Shown: positions 27,101 to 35,178 of the stretch, piece by piece | Numbering within the stretch: the first letter of the stretch is position 1 | Layout of the letters: each line of letters starts with the position of its first letter | Assembly (NCBI RefSeq): GCF_947499215.1 | Contig: NZ_CANMNI010000001.1 | Span: 1-64,000, forward strand | DNA length: 64,000 nucleotides | Reading direction: 5' to 3' | From: an uncultured Pontibacter sp. | Lineage (GTDB): Bacteria > Bacteroidota > Bacteroidia > Cytophagales > Hymenobacteraceae | Translations under genes and position numbers: made by a program | Notes under the pieces: model-generated | What the model saw: only the letters and a program-made list of their open reading frames with translations | Database searches by the model: none | What the model was told of the DNA's origin: nothing

Positions 27101-28532
27101 GTTTGAACATCTTGCCTTCTATACCTACCAGTGCCATGATCGGCAAGTATACAATTAGGATAATGAGCATACCGAAAGCGGCGGAGTTCATGATGTTTGA
27201 GGCAGCACTTTTCACTTCAAGGTCCATTTCCCGCTGCGTCAAACGCCGCAATGGAAGATCTTTGTTTTTGACCACGATAAAGTGCAGCACGCCTTCCACG
27301 ATGATCACGGCGCCGTCCACAATCAATCCGAAGTCGATGGCACCGAGGCTCATCAGGTTACCCGATACACCAAAGACATTCATCATGCCCAGTGCAAAAA
27401 GCATGGACAAAGGTATTACGGAGGCTACTACCAAACCTGCCCGCAGGTTGCCGAGTAGCAGTACCAGTACAAAAATCACAATCAGACCGCCCTCTATAAG
27501 GTTAGTAGCTACTGTATTGATAGCCTTGTCCACTAACTCGCTGCGATCAAGATAGGCTTCTATTATAAGTCCCTCCGGTAAAGAGGCTTGAATGTCAGCC
27601 ACTTTATTCTGCACGTTTGTGATAACTTCGGAGGAGTTGGCGCCTTTCAGCATCAGGACAATGCCCCCTACCACTTCGCCCTCTGTATTGCGGGTTAGTG
27701 CGCCGTAACGCACCGGATGGCCAAACTGCACTTGCGCCACATCGCGCACCAGCACCGGCAGGCCATTGCGGTTTGAAACTACGATCTTCTCAATGTCTTC
27801 AAGGGTACTCGCCATACCCAGTCCACGGATGAAGTAGGCGCTTTGGTTTTTCTCAATATAGGCCGCTCCGGTGTTCTCGTTGTTTAGCTCCAGTGCCCCG
27901 ATCACGTCAGTCACGGTCAAGTTCATGCTGCGGAGCTGGCTCGGGTTCACGGCTACCTCATACTCTTTTAGGAAGCCGCCAAAGCTGCTCACATCGGCTA
28001 CTCCGGGCGTTCCCAGCAATTGGCGCCGTACGATCCAATCTTGGATGGTACGCAATTCAGTTGGACTGTATTTTTTGCCGCTTTCTGGTTTCGTTACCAA
28101 CACATATTGATAAATTTCTCCCAGACCGGTCGTAACAGGAGCCAGTTCGGGCGTGCCCATTTGCTCTGGTATCTGACGGGCGGCATCGCCAAGGCGCTCT
28201 GAGATCATCTGGCGTGCCAAATATTGGTCCACGTCGTCTTTGAACACGACGGTAATTACAGAAAGCCCAAAACGCGATACAGAACGCATTTCAATTACAT
28301 CTGGCACGTTGGCCAAGGCCATCTCAATGGGGGTGGTAATAAAACGCTCTACTTCCTGCGCAGCCAGTGTGGGCGAAGAAGTGACCACCTGCACTTGGTT
28401 GTTGGTTATATCCGGGACAGCGTCAACAGGCAGTTGCGTAAGAGAATAGGTTCCCCAAACGATCAACGCCAGCACCATCAGCCCGACCACCAGTTTGTTA
28501 TGAATCGAAAAATCGATGATTTTATTAAACAT
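24135..28532 (-). CDS. CzcA/CusA-type heavy-metal RND pump fused to a TolC-like outer membrane factor
   Basis: 1465 aa. Residues 1-~1035 form a complete RND permease: an N-terminal TM, two periplasmic porter domains, and TM blocks near 340-540 and 870-1035. The HME-RND signature in TM4, AIDFGLIVDGAVIIVEG near residues 394-410, points to metal-cation efflux. From Met1053 a hydrophobic segment (MIALLLISGSVLYAGQGMAQ) resembles a signal peptide ending AQ, and the last ~390 residues are a TolC/OEP protein, with LSLQQSIDYAREHNLGL and YEVGIAVPLWFGAQKS. The reading frame is uninterrupted, so this is a true fusion of inner-membrane pump and outer-membrane channel, unless cleaved after residue 1072. 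The CusB-like adaptor follows and a Cys-rich protein precedes it. Confidence 0.93.
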   Translation of the reverse strand: MFNKIIDFSIHNKLVVGLMVLALIVWGTYSLTQLPVDAVPDITNNQVQVVTSSPTLAAQEVERFITTPIEMALANVPDVIEMRSVSRFGLSVITVVFKDDVDQYLARQMISERLGDAARQIPEQMGTPELAPVTTGLGEIYQYVLVTKPESGKKYSPTELRTIQDWIVRRQLLGTPGVADVSSFGGFLKEYEVAVNPSQLRSMNLTVTDVIGALELNNENTGAAYIEKNQSAYFIRGLGMASTLEDIEKIVVSNRNGLPVLVRDVAQVQFGHPVRYGALTRNTEGEVVGGIVLMLKGANSSEVITNVQNKVADIQASLPEGLIIEAYLDRSELVDKAINTVATNLIEGGLIVIFVLVLLLGNLRAGLVVASVIPLSMLFALGMMNVFGVSGNLMSLGAIDFGLIVDGAVIIVEGVLHFIVVKNKDLPLRRLTQREMDLEVKSAASNIMNSAAFGMLIILIVYLPIMALVGIEGKMFKPMAQTVSFAIMGAFILSLTYVPMVSTLLLSKTTKHKPNISDKIMAFLERAYRPVITFALRSKALVIGAALVLFAFSLFVFSRMGGEFLPDLEEGDFAMDLRLVPGASLTQTIETTTKASEILLTQFPEVTEVIGKIGTAEIPTDPMPIEAADVMILLKDKDEWTSASDRQELASKMDEALKVLPGVNYGFQQPIQLRFNELMTGARQDVAIKIFGEDLDQLSDLANQVDKLIAPVTGVQDIYVEEVTGLPQIVVDYNRARLSQYGLQVADVNAVLRTAFAGQTAGAIYEGDRRFDLVVRMEGGARQDLRDIENLFIPLPQGGQIPVQQVADIRFEEGPMQISREEGRRRIVVGFNVRERDVESIVSEIQEKLNRELPLPAGYYITYGGQFENLVHAKERLSVAVPAALMLILALLYFAFKSVKQSLLIFTAIPLSAIGGIFALWLRDMPFSISAGVGFIALFGVAVLNGIVLIGYFNQLKREGMTDVYERVLLGTSVRLRPVLMTASVAALGFLPMALSGSEGAEVQRPLATVVIGGLFTSTLLTLVVLPVLYYIFSSNEKPTEEEIQRTPVPTHMIALLLISGSVLYAGQGMAQSTQGPLSLQQSIDYAREHNLGLKSATYSVEQEQAMRGAAMDLPKTNVSYSRGQISTINKDEYISASQQFAFPTVYRDQARLVSANIQQAEAQKQIVERELIRDVKQAWYLLQYQNERLRLLQQQDSLYGRFTRAATIRFQTGETGYLEQATAETRSLGIRTELQQAQADQQIAERRLHQLLQAQEPLQFADERLAKREIIVQADSSTLAANPYIAFLQSTMQVAERQKQLEQSRLLPDFTVGYFNQTFVREAPRENPNRVYTSGDRFTGYEVGIAVPLWFGAQKSRIKAAKMNEEAVKSQARYQQQLLMTELQNLAQELQKHSNTLAFYEQGALKQAEQMNKAAELSFRTGDIDYVEYVQALDQAYQLRSNYLNALRDYNQTIISLEFTAGIE

Positions 28533-28634
28533 GGTAAGCTTGATTTTGAATCAATTTAAATAAGTATACAGCTAAGCGACAAGCCTATAGGAAGCTTGCA
28601 GTTAACTTTGTGCTGTACTAATGAAATGATAGAA

Positions 28635-28958
28635 TCAGGCTACCAGCCGAGGCGGGTGCCACCAAGTAGAGGCGATTTTGATTTCGCTCAGCTCAGGGTA
28701 AATAAGCGGTTTAGACTGCGGGATAACCGGTAGACGAAACACGATATGCTCGGGCTCGACAGTAATGGTAAACGTGGCACAACAGCCACAACTGCAGAAT
28801 AATGGACAAGTGTCTTCGTGGAAAGGGGATTCGCCGGTTGTGTCGGCCACGTCAGCTAAGTTAGGCAAATGCTCGTGGCTTTCCATAATCTTGTCCGTGC
28901 ACGGCAGGCAGGCCGTCCAGCACAGGAACAGGGAAAAGAAAATAGCCACAAGTTTCAT
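28635..28958 (-). CDS. Small Cys-rich exported protein (DUF6660-like)
   Basis: 107 aa. A hydrophobic N-terminus (LVAIFFSLFLCWTAC) forms a signal peptide or lipobox-like segment with Cys at 13, 17 and 20. It is followed by HEH at 28-30 and a tight cysteine cluster at residues 51, 55, 57, 59 and 60 (CPLFCSCGCC). The rest is beta-prone with no known enzyme motif. I recall a Bacteroidota family, DUF6660, with the same layout next to CusA/CzcA-type pumps; that assignment is from memory and not verified. The gene precedes the pump gene by 102 bp on the same strand, suggesting a metal-binding accessory. A TAnnTTTG match on the minus strand ends only 5 bp before the ATG, implying a leaderless mRNA if real. 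Confidence 0.75.
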   Translation of the reverse strand: MKLVAIFFSLFLCWTACLPCTDKIMESHEHLPNLADVADTTGESPFHEDTCPLFCSCGCCATFTITVEPEHIVFRLPVIPQSKPLIYPELSEIKIASTWWHPPRLVA

Positions 28959-29216
28959 CTCTACAAATATAAGCCATTCTGATAGAAACAGGTTCCTGCG
29001 CTTCTAATTCAGAATTATTCTTAAGAATATGAAATAAAATCTAGTTGAGGCTCAATAATATAGAGTGAACGATTCTATATACTCAAAAAAATATCAGAAA
29101 TTTATTCCTGCTTAGGCAACCTCCGGGTGAGTATCTACATCTAAGAGGTAAAGAGCAACAAAACAGCTCAGAAAAAGGCCAGAAAAGCGACATTATTTGA
29201 TAAAATTTTACCCAGC

Positions 29217-29750
29217 GTGACGGAACAAGAGTTAATAGCAGGTTGCCAGAAGGCCGAAAGTAAAGCGCAGAAATGCCTTTACGAGCGCTTCGCCTCACCG
29301 ATGTACGGTGTGTGCCTGCGTTACCTCAAAAACCAGATGGACGCCGAAGAGGCTTTGCTGAACGGGTTTATGAAGGTATATCAGAACATAGACAAGTTCG
29401 AAGGCAAAGGCAGTTTCGAGGGTTGGGTAAGACGCATCATGGTAAACGAAGCGCTTGGTTTTTTGAGAAAAAAAGAGTCGCTCTACCTGTCCATTGAAGA
29501 CGACCACGTACAAGTGGCCGGCAGCATGGGCGCCGACCACGAGTTGGCCGAGGGTGAGCTACTGGATTTGTTACGCACTTTACCTGCCGGCTACAGGGCA
29601 GTTTTTAACCTGTATGCAATTGAAGGATATTCACACAAAGAAATAGCCGATATGCTGAACATTACGGAAGGAACTTCGAAATCACAACTGAGCAAGGCCC
29701 GCGCCATGCTCCAGCGAAGACTAACCGGACTGGAAGCGATCGCCAGCTAA
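29217..29750 (+). CDS. ECF-type RNA polymerase sigma factor
   Basis: 177 aa starting with GTG at 29217; no in-frame ATG precedes the sigma-2 region. Sigma region 2 spans residues ~10-80 (DAEEALLNGFMKVYQNIDKF, then WVRRIMVNEALGFLRKK). Region 4 spans ~115-170, with the helix-turn-helix YSHKEIADMLNITEGTSKSQ. There is no region 1 or 3, so it is a group 4 (ECF) sigma factor. It is followed 15 bp later by a one-TM protein and then an outer-membrane barrel gene. The arrangement suggests sigma factor, membrane regulator and an envelope protein. No promoter box was recognised upstream, so autoregulation cannot be judged. Confidence 0.93.
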   Translation: MTEQELIAGCQKAESKAQKCLYERFASPMYGVCLRYLKNQMDAEEALLNGFMKVYQNIDKFEGKGSFEGWVRRIMVNEALGFLRKKESLYLSIEDDHVQVAGSMGADHELAEGELLDLLRTLPAGYRAVFNLYAIEGYSHKEIADMLNITEGTSKSQLSKARAMLQRRLTGLEAIAS

Positions 29751-29754
29751 TAAA

Positions 29755-29761
29755 AGGAGGT
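29755..29761 (+). promoter_or_regulatory. Strong Shine-Dalgarno sequence
   Basis: AGGAGGT lies immediately upstream of the ATG at 29766 with a 5-base spacer after GGAGG. It is a near-perfect anti-16S match. Most other genes in the window have no such site, so it stands out. It fixes the start codon of the regulator-like gene. Confidence 0.8.
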
Positions 29762-29765
29762 ACAT

Positions 29766-30647
29766 ATGAGACCAGAAGACATAGACAAACTATTTAAGGA
29801 GCGATTGGGCCCATCGTCGCCAACGCCGCATGCCGACCTCTGGAACCGGCTGCAAGACAGAATAGAAGCTGAAATGCCATCCACCAACGAGCAGGAGCAA
29901 AAGCCTCGCGGCTTCATGTGGCTCTCCTACTCCATCGCTGCGGCTATTGTGCTATTGCTTTCAGTGGGAATCGTATTCTACAATGTGCAGCGAGGCGCCG
30001 TGCCGGTTGATGGTATGGCCCGCAACAATGACCAAGTCGCTGAACAGCCACTGATCATCACAGAGCCTTCCGTAACTGAGTTAGCATCTGAGCAAGGTAT
30101 AGCGCAAGTGACAGAGCCAGCCGGTGAAGCCAACACTTCGGAAGAGATCGTATTTAGAGCAGCTGAGCCAACTTTAAAGGCTTCTGCAGGGGTTAATACA
30201 ACACCTAAAGCGGCTATTGCCAAAGTTGCTACGAAACCTGCAGCAAAGCAGGCAAGCCAGAAATCAAGTGCAAATCCCATTGTTCCTGCCGCGCAGCTGG
30301 TAGCTCAGGTAGAGAAGCCCGCTATACCTGATGTTCATCAGAAGGGCGACTACTATAACACAGGAGAAACCATGCCTGCTACGTTTGCAGCTAATACAGT
30401 CGATATGAACGCGCAGCCGGTTGAAATTATAATAAAGCGGGCCGTGGCAGTGCAGCAAGCTGAAGATGAAATGGAAGAATCTGGCTTCCAGAAGAAGCAG
30501 AAACTGGCTAAAAACATCTTCAAGCAGGTACGCAACCTCTCTAACGGGGAGCGCGTGGAGCTTTCTGAACTCGGCATCAACGCGGACAGAATTGCACTCG
30601 AAACACAAATTGGAAAACAGAAAATATCAAAAGTCATTAATCTCTAA
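29766..30647 (+). CDS. Single-pass membrane protein, probable anti-sigma-type regulator
   Basis: 293 aa. A short cytosolic N-terminus (MRPEDIDKLFKERLG, then ADLWNRLQDRIEAEM) is followed by one TM segment near residues 50-72 (WLSYSIAAAIVLLLSVGIVFY). A long, low-complexity periplasmic region rich in Ala, Glu, Pro and Thr comes next. A charged C-terminal domain (~230-293) contains KKQKLAKNIFKQVRNLSNGE. This topology and its place right after an ECF sigma gene fit a membrane anti-sigma factor, but I do not see a canonical zinc-binding anti-sigma motif (HxxxCxxC). It could instead be an envelope protein merely co-expressed. Translation is initiated by an unusually strong Shine-Dalgarno. Confidence 0.75.
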   Translation: MRPEDIDKLFKERLGPSSPTPHADLWNRLQDRIEAEMPSTNEQEQKPRGFMWLSYSIAAAIVLLLSVGIVFYNVQRGAVPVDGMARNNDQVAEQPLIITEPSVTELASEQGIAQVTEPAGEANTSEEIVFRAAEPTLKASAGVNTTPKAAIAKVATKPAAKQASQKSSANPIVPAAQLVAQVEKPAIPDVHQKGDYYNTGETMPATFAANTVDMNAQPVEIIIKRAVAVQQAEDEMEESGFQKKQKLAKNIFKQVRNLSNGERVELSELGINADRIALETQIGKQKISKVINL

Positions 30648-30659
30648 CCTCTTAAAACC

Positions 30660-31787
30660 ATGAAACGAATACTACTTCTCGTAACGGCCATCATCATGGC
30701 TGCAGCCACCGGTGTGTCTGCCAAAGGCGGCCTAACCATCGGCGAAAGACTCGGCGAACAGGATACCATAGTTGTAAAAATGGCCAACGGCGCTAAAATG
30801 GTGCTATACCTGCAGAACATAGAGCAGCTCAAAGCTTTCGAAAACTATAGCCTCGACTCTCTCATGCGGGTGCTCAACAAATATGTGGATCAAGTGGATA
30901 CCATGGATGCTGTCAACAAAGACCTAAAGTCGCAGCAGACTACCGTAACCTTTGGTAAGGACGACAACAACCCGGAGACTGTGACGATCACGGTGCAGGA
31001 GACTGGTCAGGATGGCAAGGTGAGCAAAGAAAAGCATGAAATACGCATCAACAAGAATATTAAGATAGATGTGGAGATTGAGGAAAAAGACGGCAACACT
31101 CGGGTGGATGTGAACGTGCCTAGCAAAGCGGAGCGTGACAGCGTTCGCACGAAGGAAAAGAAAGATCGCTACAAGCCAACCAAGTTCAACTTTGACTTAG
31201 ATCTGGGCCTGAACAACTTTGTGAATCAGGACAACCAGCAGGTGCCTGACCTGAAGCCGCTTGGCTCCCGCTATGTAAGTTTGAACTGGCACCTTAATTC
31301 TCAGATAGGTGGCCGCAAGAGTCCGTTCTATCTGGTGTCTGGCCTTGAGTTTGCCTTCAACAACTACATGTTCGACAGAAACTACATCATTGAGGAAGAC
31401 ATTAATGATGTGACATTCTTCCGTAGAGAAACGGAGATCAGCTACGACAAGGCCAAATTGACCCACTCTTCTGTGAATGTGCCACTCATGCCTATGCTGA
31501 AGTTTAAGCGTCAAAACGGCAAAGAAGGATTTAAGATTGGTGCCGGACCTTTTGCAGGCTACCGTTTGGGGGCGCACTCCAAGTTCAAGTTTGAAGATGC
31601 TGGCAGGACACAGAAAGAAAAAGTGCGTAGCAGCTACAATCTTTCTGACTTCCAGTATGGCTTGACAGGTGTGATCGGCTATGGAAACCTCGATCTGTTC
31701 GTGAAGTACAATATGAACGACCTGTTCAAAGAAAATCGCGGACCGGATGCCAACGTGATAAGCTTCGGACTCCGTTTATTTAACTAA
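30660..31787 (+). CDS. Outer membrane beta-barrel protein (PorT/OmpA-like fold)
   Basis: 375 aa. Signal peptide (ILLLVTAIIMAAATGVSA, cleaved near residue 21) followed by a region of Val/Thr/Lys-rich strands (~90-170, including VTITVQETGQDGKVS). A C-terminal ~200-residue segment of amphipathic strands ends in ISFGLRLFN, a terminal aromatic typical of outer-membrane barrels. In the barrel, aromatic-rich strands such as YVSLNWHLNSQIGGRK alternate with turns. It is 12 bp downstream of the regulator-like gene and 909 bp downstream of the sigma gene's stop codon, so it is probably in the same operon. The specific function is unknown. A bidirectional terminator follows at 31816. Confidence 0.8.
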   Translation: MKRILLLVTAIIMAAATGVSAKGGLTIGERLGEQDTIVVKMANGAKMVLYLQNIEQLKAFENYSLDSLMRVLNKYVDQVDTMDAVNKDLKSQQTTVTFGKDDNNPETVTITVQETGQDGKVSKEKHEIRINKNIKIDVEIEEKDGNTRVDVNVPSKAERDSVRTKEKKDRYKPTKFNFDLDLGLNNFVNQDNQQVPDLKPLGSRYVSLNWHLNSQIGGRKSPFYLVSGLEFAFNNYMFDRNYIIEEDINDVTFFRRETEISYDKAKLTHSSVNVPLMPMLKFKRQNGKEGFKIGAGPFAGYRLGAHSKFKFEDAGRTQKEKVRSSYNLSDFQYGLTGVIGYGNLDLFVKYNMNDLFKENRGPDANVISFGLRLFN

Positions 31788-31815
31788 ACGTGCTGTTTTG
31801 GTGAGTATAATAGTA

Positions 31816-31847
31816 ATAGCAAGAGCCCCAATCGGGGCTCTTGCTAT
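31816..31847. terminator. Bidirectional terminator, barrel gene / TrmH-family gene
   Basis: Perfect 14-bp stem ATAGCAAGAGCCCC / GGGGCTCTTGCTAT with a four-base loop, followed by TTTTAT. It lies between the convergent genes ending at 31787 and 31849. Confidence 0.85.
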
Positions 31848-31848
31848 T

Positions 31849-32601
31849 TTATAAGGTGGCGTTTCGCATAAAATTATCAATAATGATGGCGGTCGCGGTA
31901 GCCACGTTTAGTGATTCGGCTTTGCCAAAAGCAGGAATTTTGATCAGACGGTTGACTTCACTAGCCACTTCTGGTCGAATCCCGTTGGCCTCATTGCCCA
32001 TGACCACTATACCTTGAGGGAGCAGCTGCATACGGTGAATGTTGTCACCATCTAGTGAGGCGCCGTATACTGGTGTACCTTGCGGTAAGTCGCGCAGCCA
32101 AATGGCAAGATCTAGATAGTGGGCCTTCACGCGGGTAAAGGAACCCATAGTAGCTGAAATGGTCTTCGGATTGTAAAAATCTGCGCAGGAATCAGAACAG
32201 ACAATGGTACTGATGCCATACCAGTCTGCAATTCGGATGATGGTGCCGAGGTTGCCGGGGTCGCGGATGTCGTCGAGCGCGATAGCAAAATCAGTTGGCT
32301 GAAAACTTAAAGTGGGCAGCTGTCGCATGTGCGCTACGGCCAAAGCGGCATTATTACTCGAAAAAGTACCAGCTTTTACCAGATCCTGTTCTTTAACCAG
32401 TTCGTATCGTGTACCTTTGCTTAGCTTGTTGCCGTGCTCTTGTAAGAACTCCTCTGTGATGAACAAGTGCTGCATTTCAAAATCCGATTGCAGGAGTTCG
32501 AGCACGCTCTTGGCCCCCTCCACCACAAAAGCTTGGTGATGGTTGCGGTATTTTTTTACTTGCAGTGAGTTAACGTATTTTACAATTGCTTTCGACAACA
32601 T
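31849..32601 (-). CDS. TrmH/SpoU-family RNA 2'-O-methyltransferase
   Basis: 250 aa. An N-terminal substrate-binding domain (~1-90, with VVEGAKSVLELLQ) precedes the SPOUT knot. Motif 1 is DDIRDPGNLGTIIRIADWYG near residues 110-129, motif 2 GIVVMGNEANGIRPEV near 190, and motif 3 IPAFGKAESLNVATATAI near 222-239. These are the three SpoU/TrmH boxes, so the trefoil-knot SAM site is intact. The target (tRNA Gm18, 23S Gm2251 or other) cannot be told. Its ATG at 32601 lies only 15 bp from the divergent TTG start of the BamA-like gene, so the promoters must overlap the coding regions or lie inside them. Confidence 0.92.
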   Translation of the reverse strand: MLSKAIVKYVNSLQVKKYRNHHQAFVVEGAKSVLELLQSDFEMQHLFITEEFLQEHGNKLSKGTRYELVKEQDLVKAGTFSSNNAALAVAHMRQLPTLSFQPTDFAIALDDIRDPGNLGTIIRIADWYGISTIVCSDSCADFYNPKTISATMGSFTRVKAHYLDLAIWLRDLPQGTPVYGASLDGDNIHRMQLLPQGIVVMGNEANGIRPEVASEVNRLIKIPAFGKAESLNVATATAIIIDNFMRNATL

Positions 32602-32616
32602 AGAGCTGAGAATCGT

Positions 32617-35070
32617 TTGAGAACACGATATTATATATTCGGGCTGGTAATTACAATTATAAGTTTCACTGCCTGTGTTCCCACCAAGAACCTTGGTGAA
32701 AACGAACAGCTCTTGCTAGGTATAGAACCTAAGGGAATTGATCATGTTAGCCAAACGGATATCGAGGCGGTTTACCAACAGCAGCCTAACCGGACCTTTC
32801 TGGGCTCTACTCCTTATCTGGCCATCTACAACTTCGGTAAAAAATTTTACAGCCCCGCCCGTATCGATCAGCGCATCGCCAAACTGCGCACCAGAAGATC
32901 TGAGAAGATAAGTGAAGCCGCCGGCGACTCCGCCAAAGTGCGTCGCATACAGGATCGCTTTGACCGGCGCATCTCCCGCCAGCGTGACCGCAAAGAGGAA
33001 GGTAATTTCGTGATGCAGCTTGGTGAGCCACCCGCTATTTACGATTCTCTCTTAATGGAGCGCACCATGGATCAGGTGGACATCTACATGAACACCAAGG
33101 GTTATTTCAACCATGAGGCTAGCTACGAAAAACTAGAGAAAGGGAAGAAGGTATATATTACCATCAATGTGGTTGAAAATGAGCCCTACAGGTATAGCGT
33201 CCTCGATTATAATGTGCCAGACGATAGCTTGTTGGCTGTTGTAAAGCGCTACGAAGATAGGTCTTTACTCAAAGTAGGCGATGTCTTTGACGAGCAGATC
33301 ATAAACGAAGAGCGTGACCGCCTGTATGATATGATACGCCACAACGGCTATTTCGACTTTGCACGAGCCTATATCATATTTGAGCCTGACACTAGTTATG
33401 GCGGTAATACCGTGCGTTTGCGCACGGTTATCCAGAATCCAGAGGATGATTCCCGTCATAAGTCATACTTGATTCGCAATGTATACTTTAAAACAGACGC
33501 TGATCGCTTTGGTATGACACGCGATACCTCTACTTTCAATGGGGTAAATTACTTGGCCTATGACCAGAATTACTCTACAAAGATTCTTGATAAGAAAGTA
33601 AGCGTATACCCGGGGCAGCGCTACAGCCAATTTCGCACGTCGCTCACCCAGCGTCGACTGGCCGAAATGGATGTCTTCCAGTTCAACAATGTTTCTTACA
33701 GCAAAGTGGTTGATCCCGCTGACACGCTGGCCGGTAACCGACTCGATGCTTTTATCAATGCCGTGCCTTCGAAAAAATTTCAAGAGACAACCGAATTGGG
33801 TATGAACTTCACGGAGCGGCGTCCGGGTCCGTTTTCAAGCATCAGGCTGAAAGTGCGCAATGTGTTTGGCGGTGCTGAGAATCTGGAGTTTGGTATTCGA
33901 GGTGGTCTGGAGGGGCAGATCAACATTTCGGATCAACAACAAACGGTTATGATCCGGGAGTTTGGTGGCGATGCTGCCCTTACTTTCCCGACTTTTGTAC
34001 TGCCCTTTGGCGGGAAAAGCATTCTGCAGGAATATAACCCAAGAACGAGGATCTATACCGGATACACTAACGTCAGCCGCTCTGAGTTTTCGCGCTCCAT
34101 CTACGAGGCTTCACTGGATTACATCTGGTTTAAATACCCTCGCCCTTTGCAAACGCCAACGGTACAGTATGTGTTTTCACCGATTAACGTGAACATCATT
34201 CAGGTGGACCGTGTTGACCCTGCTTTTCAGGATGTATTAGACAGCCTTAGCATCAGATCTTTTAATGAAAGCTTTAAAAGTGGCTTTATTTCCTTTATCG
34301 GTTTTAACCTGATTTACAATACAAACGATTTTATCCAGTCCCGCAATGCCCGCTATATTCGTGTACTAACCGAAGTAGGTGGGCTTTCCTCTAAACTTGG
34401 TATTATGCCTGATGTTGGCAATCTCCGCAAGTTCCAGTACGCCAAGATCAATCCGGATTACAGACGCTATATACCCTTGGGTGGCCAGCGCTATTTTGTC
34501 TATCGGGTGAATGCAGGTGTTGGTGGACCGCTGTTTGGTTCAGAAGTTATACCTTACGACAAATACTTTTTTGCAGGTGGTGCTTCGAGTGTACGGGCTT
34601 GGACGGCTCGACGTCTAGGCCCGGGCTCCCATTTGTCTATGCGCACTATCACAACACAAGGTGGAGAGAGCGAAGCGGTGCCTGACTATAGAATTGAACA
34701 ACCGGGTGAGGTACTGTTGGAAGCCAGTGCTGAGTACCGCTTTAACATGGTGGGATTCCTTAACGGCGCTTTGTTTGTTGACGCCGGTAATGTGTGGATG
34801 CTGAAGCCCGATAACCGCCCCGGCTCTAATTTTGAATTCAATCGCTTTTACAAGGAACTGGCAGTAGGAACGGGTTTTGGCCTGCGTCTAAATTTCTCGG
34901 TTGTCATTCTTCGCTTCGACTTCGCGACACAGGTATACGACCCGGCGGGTGACGTATTCGGCAATAAGTTTGTGATCCGCGACTTCCGCTTCTCAGATTT
35001 CTTCCGACAGGGTGATCAGTTCAATGCCAGAAGGTCCAACTTAAATATCGGCATCGGTTATCCTTTCTAA
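32617..35070 (+). CDS. BamA/TamA-family outer membrane protein with lipoprotein signal
   Basis: 817 aa from a TTG codon at 32617; no in-frame ATG exists upstream and the signal peptide starts at once. The N-terminus IFGLVITIISFTACVPTK contains a lipobox (Cys near residue 20). The periplasmic part (residues ~20-380) contains POTRA-like segments (MDQVDIYMNTKGYFNHEASY, then YSVLDYNVPDDSLL), and a D15/surface-antigen barrel fills the C-terminal half. GYPF at the extreme end is the expected terminal strand. The YDKYFFAGGASSVRAWTARRLGPG segment near 645 fits the conserved loop-6 region. It likely helps insert or secrete outer-membrane proteins, as BamA/TamA do. The lipid-anchored N-terminus is unlike classical BamA. 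Confidence 0.9.
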   Translation: MRTRYYIFGLVITIISFTACVPTKNLGENEQLLLGIEPKGIDHVSQTDIEAVYQQQPNRTFLGSTPYLAIYNFGKKFYSPARIDQRIAKLRTRRSEKISEAAGDSAKVRRIQDRFDRRISRQRDRKEEGNFVMQLGEPPAIYDSLLMERTMDQVDIYMNTKGYFNHEASYEKLEKGKKVYITINVVENEPYRYSVLDYNVPDDSLLAVVKRYEDRSLLKVGDVFDEQIINEERDRLYDMIRHNGYFDFARAYIIFEPDTSYGGNTVRLRTVIQNPEDDSRHKSYLIRNVYFKTDADRFGMTRDTSTFNGVNYLAYDQNYSTKILDKKVSVYPGQRYSQFRTSLTQRRLAEMDVFQFNNVSYSKVVDPADTLAGNRLDAFINAVPSKKFQETTELGMNFTERRPGPFSSIRLKVRNVFGGAENLEFGIRGGLEGQINISDQQQTVMIREFGGDAALTFPTFVLPFGGKSILQEYNPRTRIYTGYTNVSRSEFSRSIYEASLDYIWFKYPRPLQTPTVQYVFSPINVNIIQVDRVDPAFQDVLDSLSIRSFNESFKSGFISFIGFNLIYNTNDFIQSRNARYIRVLTEVGGLSSKLGIMPDVGNLRKFQYAKINPDYRRYIPLGGQRYFVYRVNAGVGGPLFGSEVIPYDKYFFAGGASSVRAWTARRLGPGSHLSMRTITTQGGESEAVPDYRIEQPGEVLLEASAEYRFNMVGFLNGALFVDAGNVWMLKPDNRPGSNFEFNRFYKELAVGTGFGLRLNFSVVILRFDFATQVYDPAGDVFGNKFVIRDFRFSDFFRQGDQFNARRSNLNIGIGYPF

Positions 35071-35115
35071 TCCTTAAAATCCTTGGGGTAAGGTCCCTAT
35101 TTAAAGATTGACACA

Positions 35116-35156
35116 AATAAGAATGCCCCGCCTTTAATTGACGGGGCATTCTTATT
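35116..35156. terminator. Bidirectional terminator, BamA-like / E1 fusion
   Basis: Perfect 15-bp stem AATAAGAATGCCCCG / CGGGGCATTCTTATT with an 11-base loop, between the convergent genes ending at 35070 and 35179. Confidence 0.88.
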
Positions 35157-35178
35157 ATATTAAATAATAAACCTGAGT

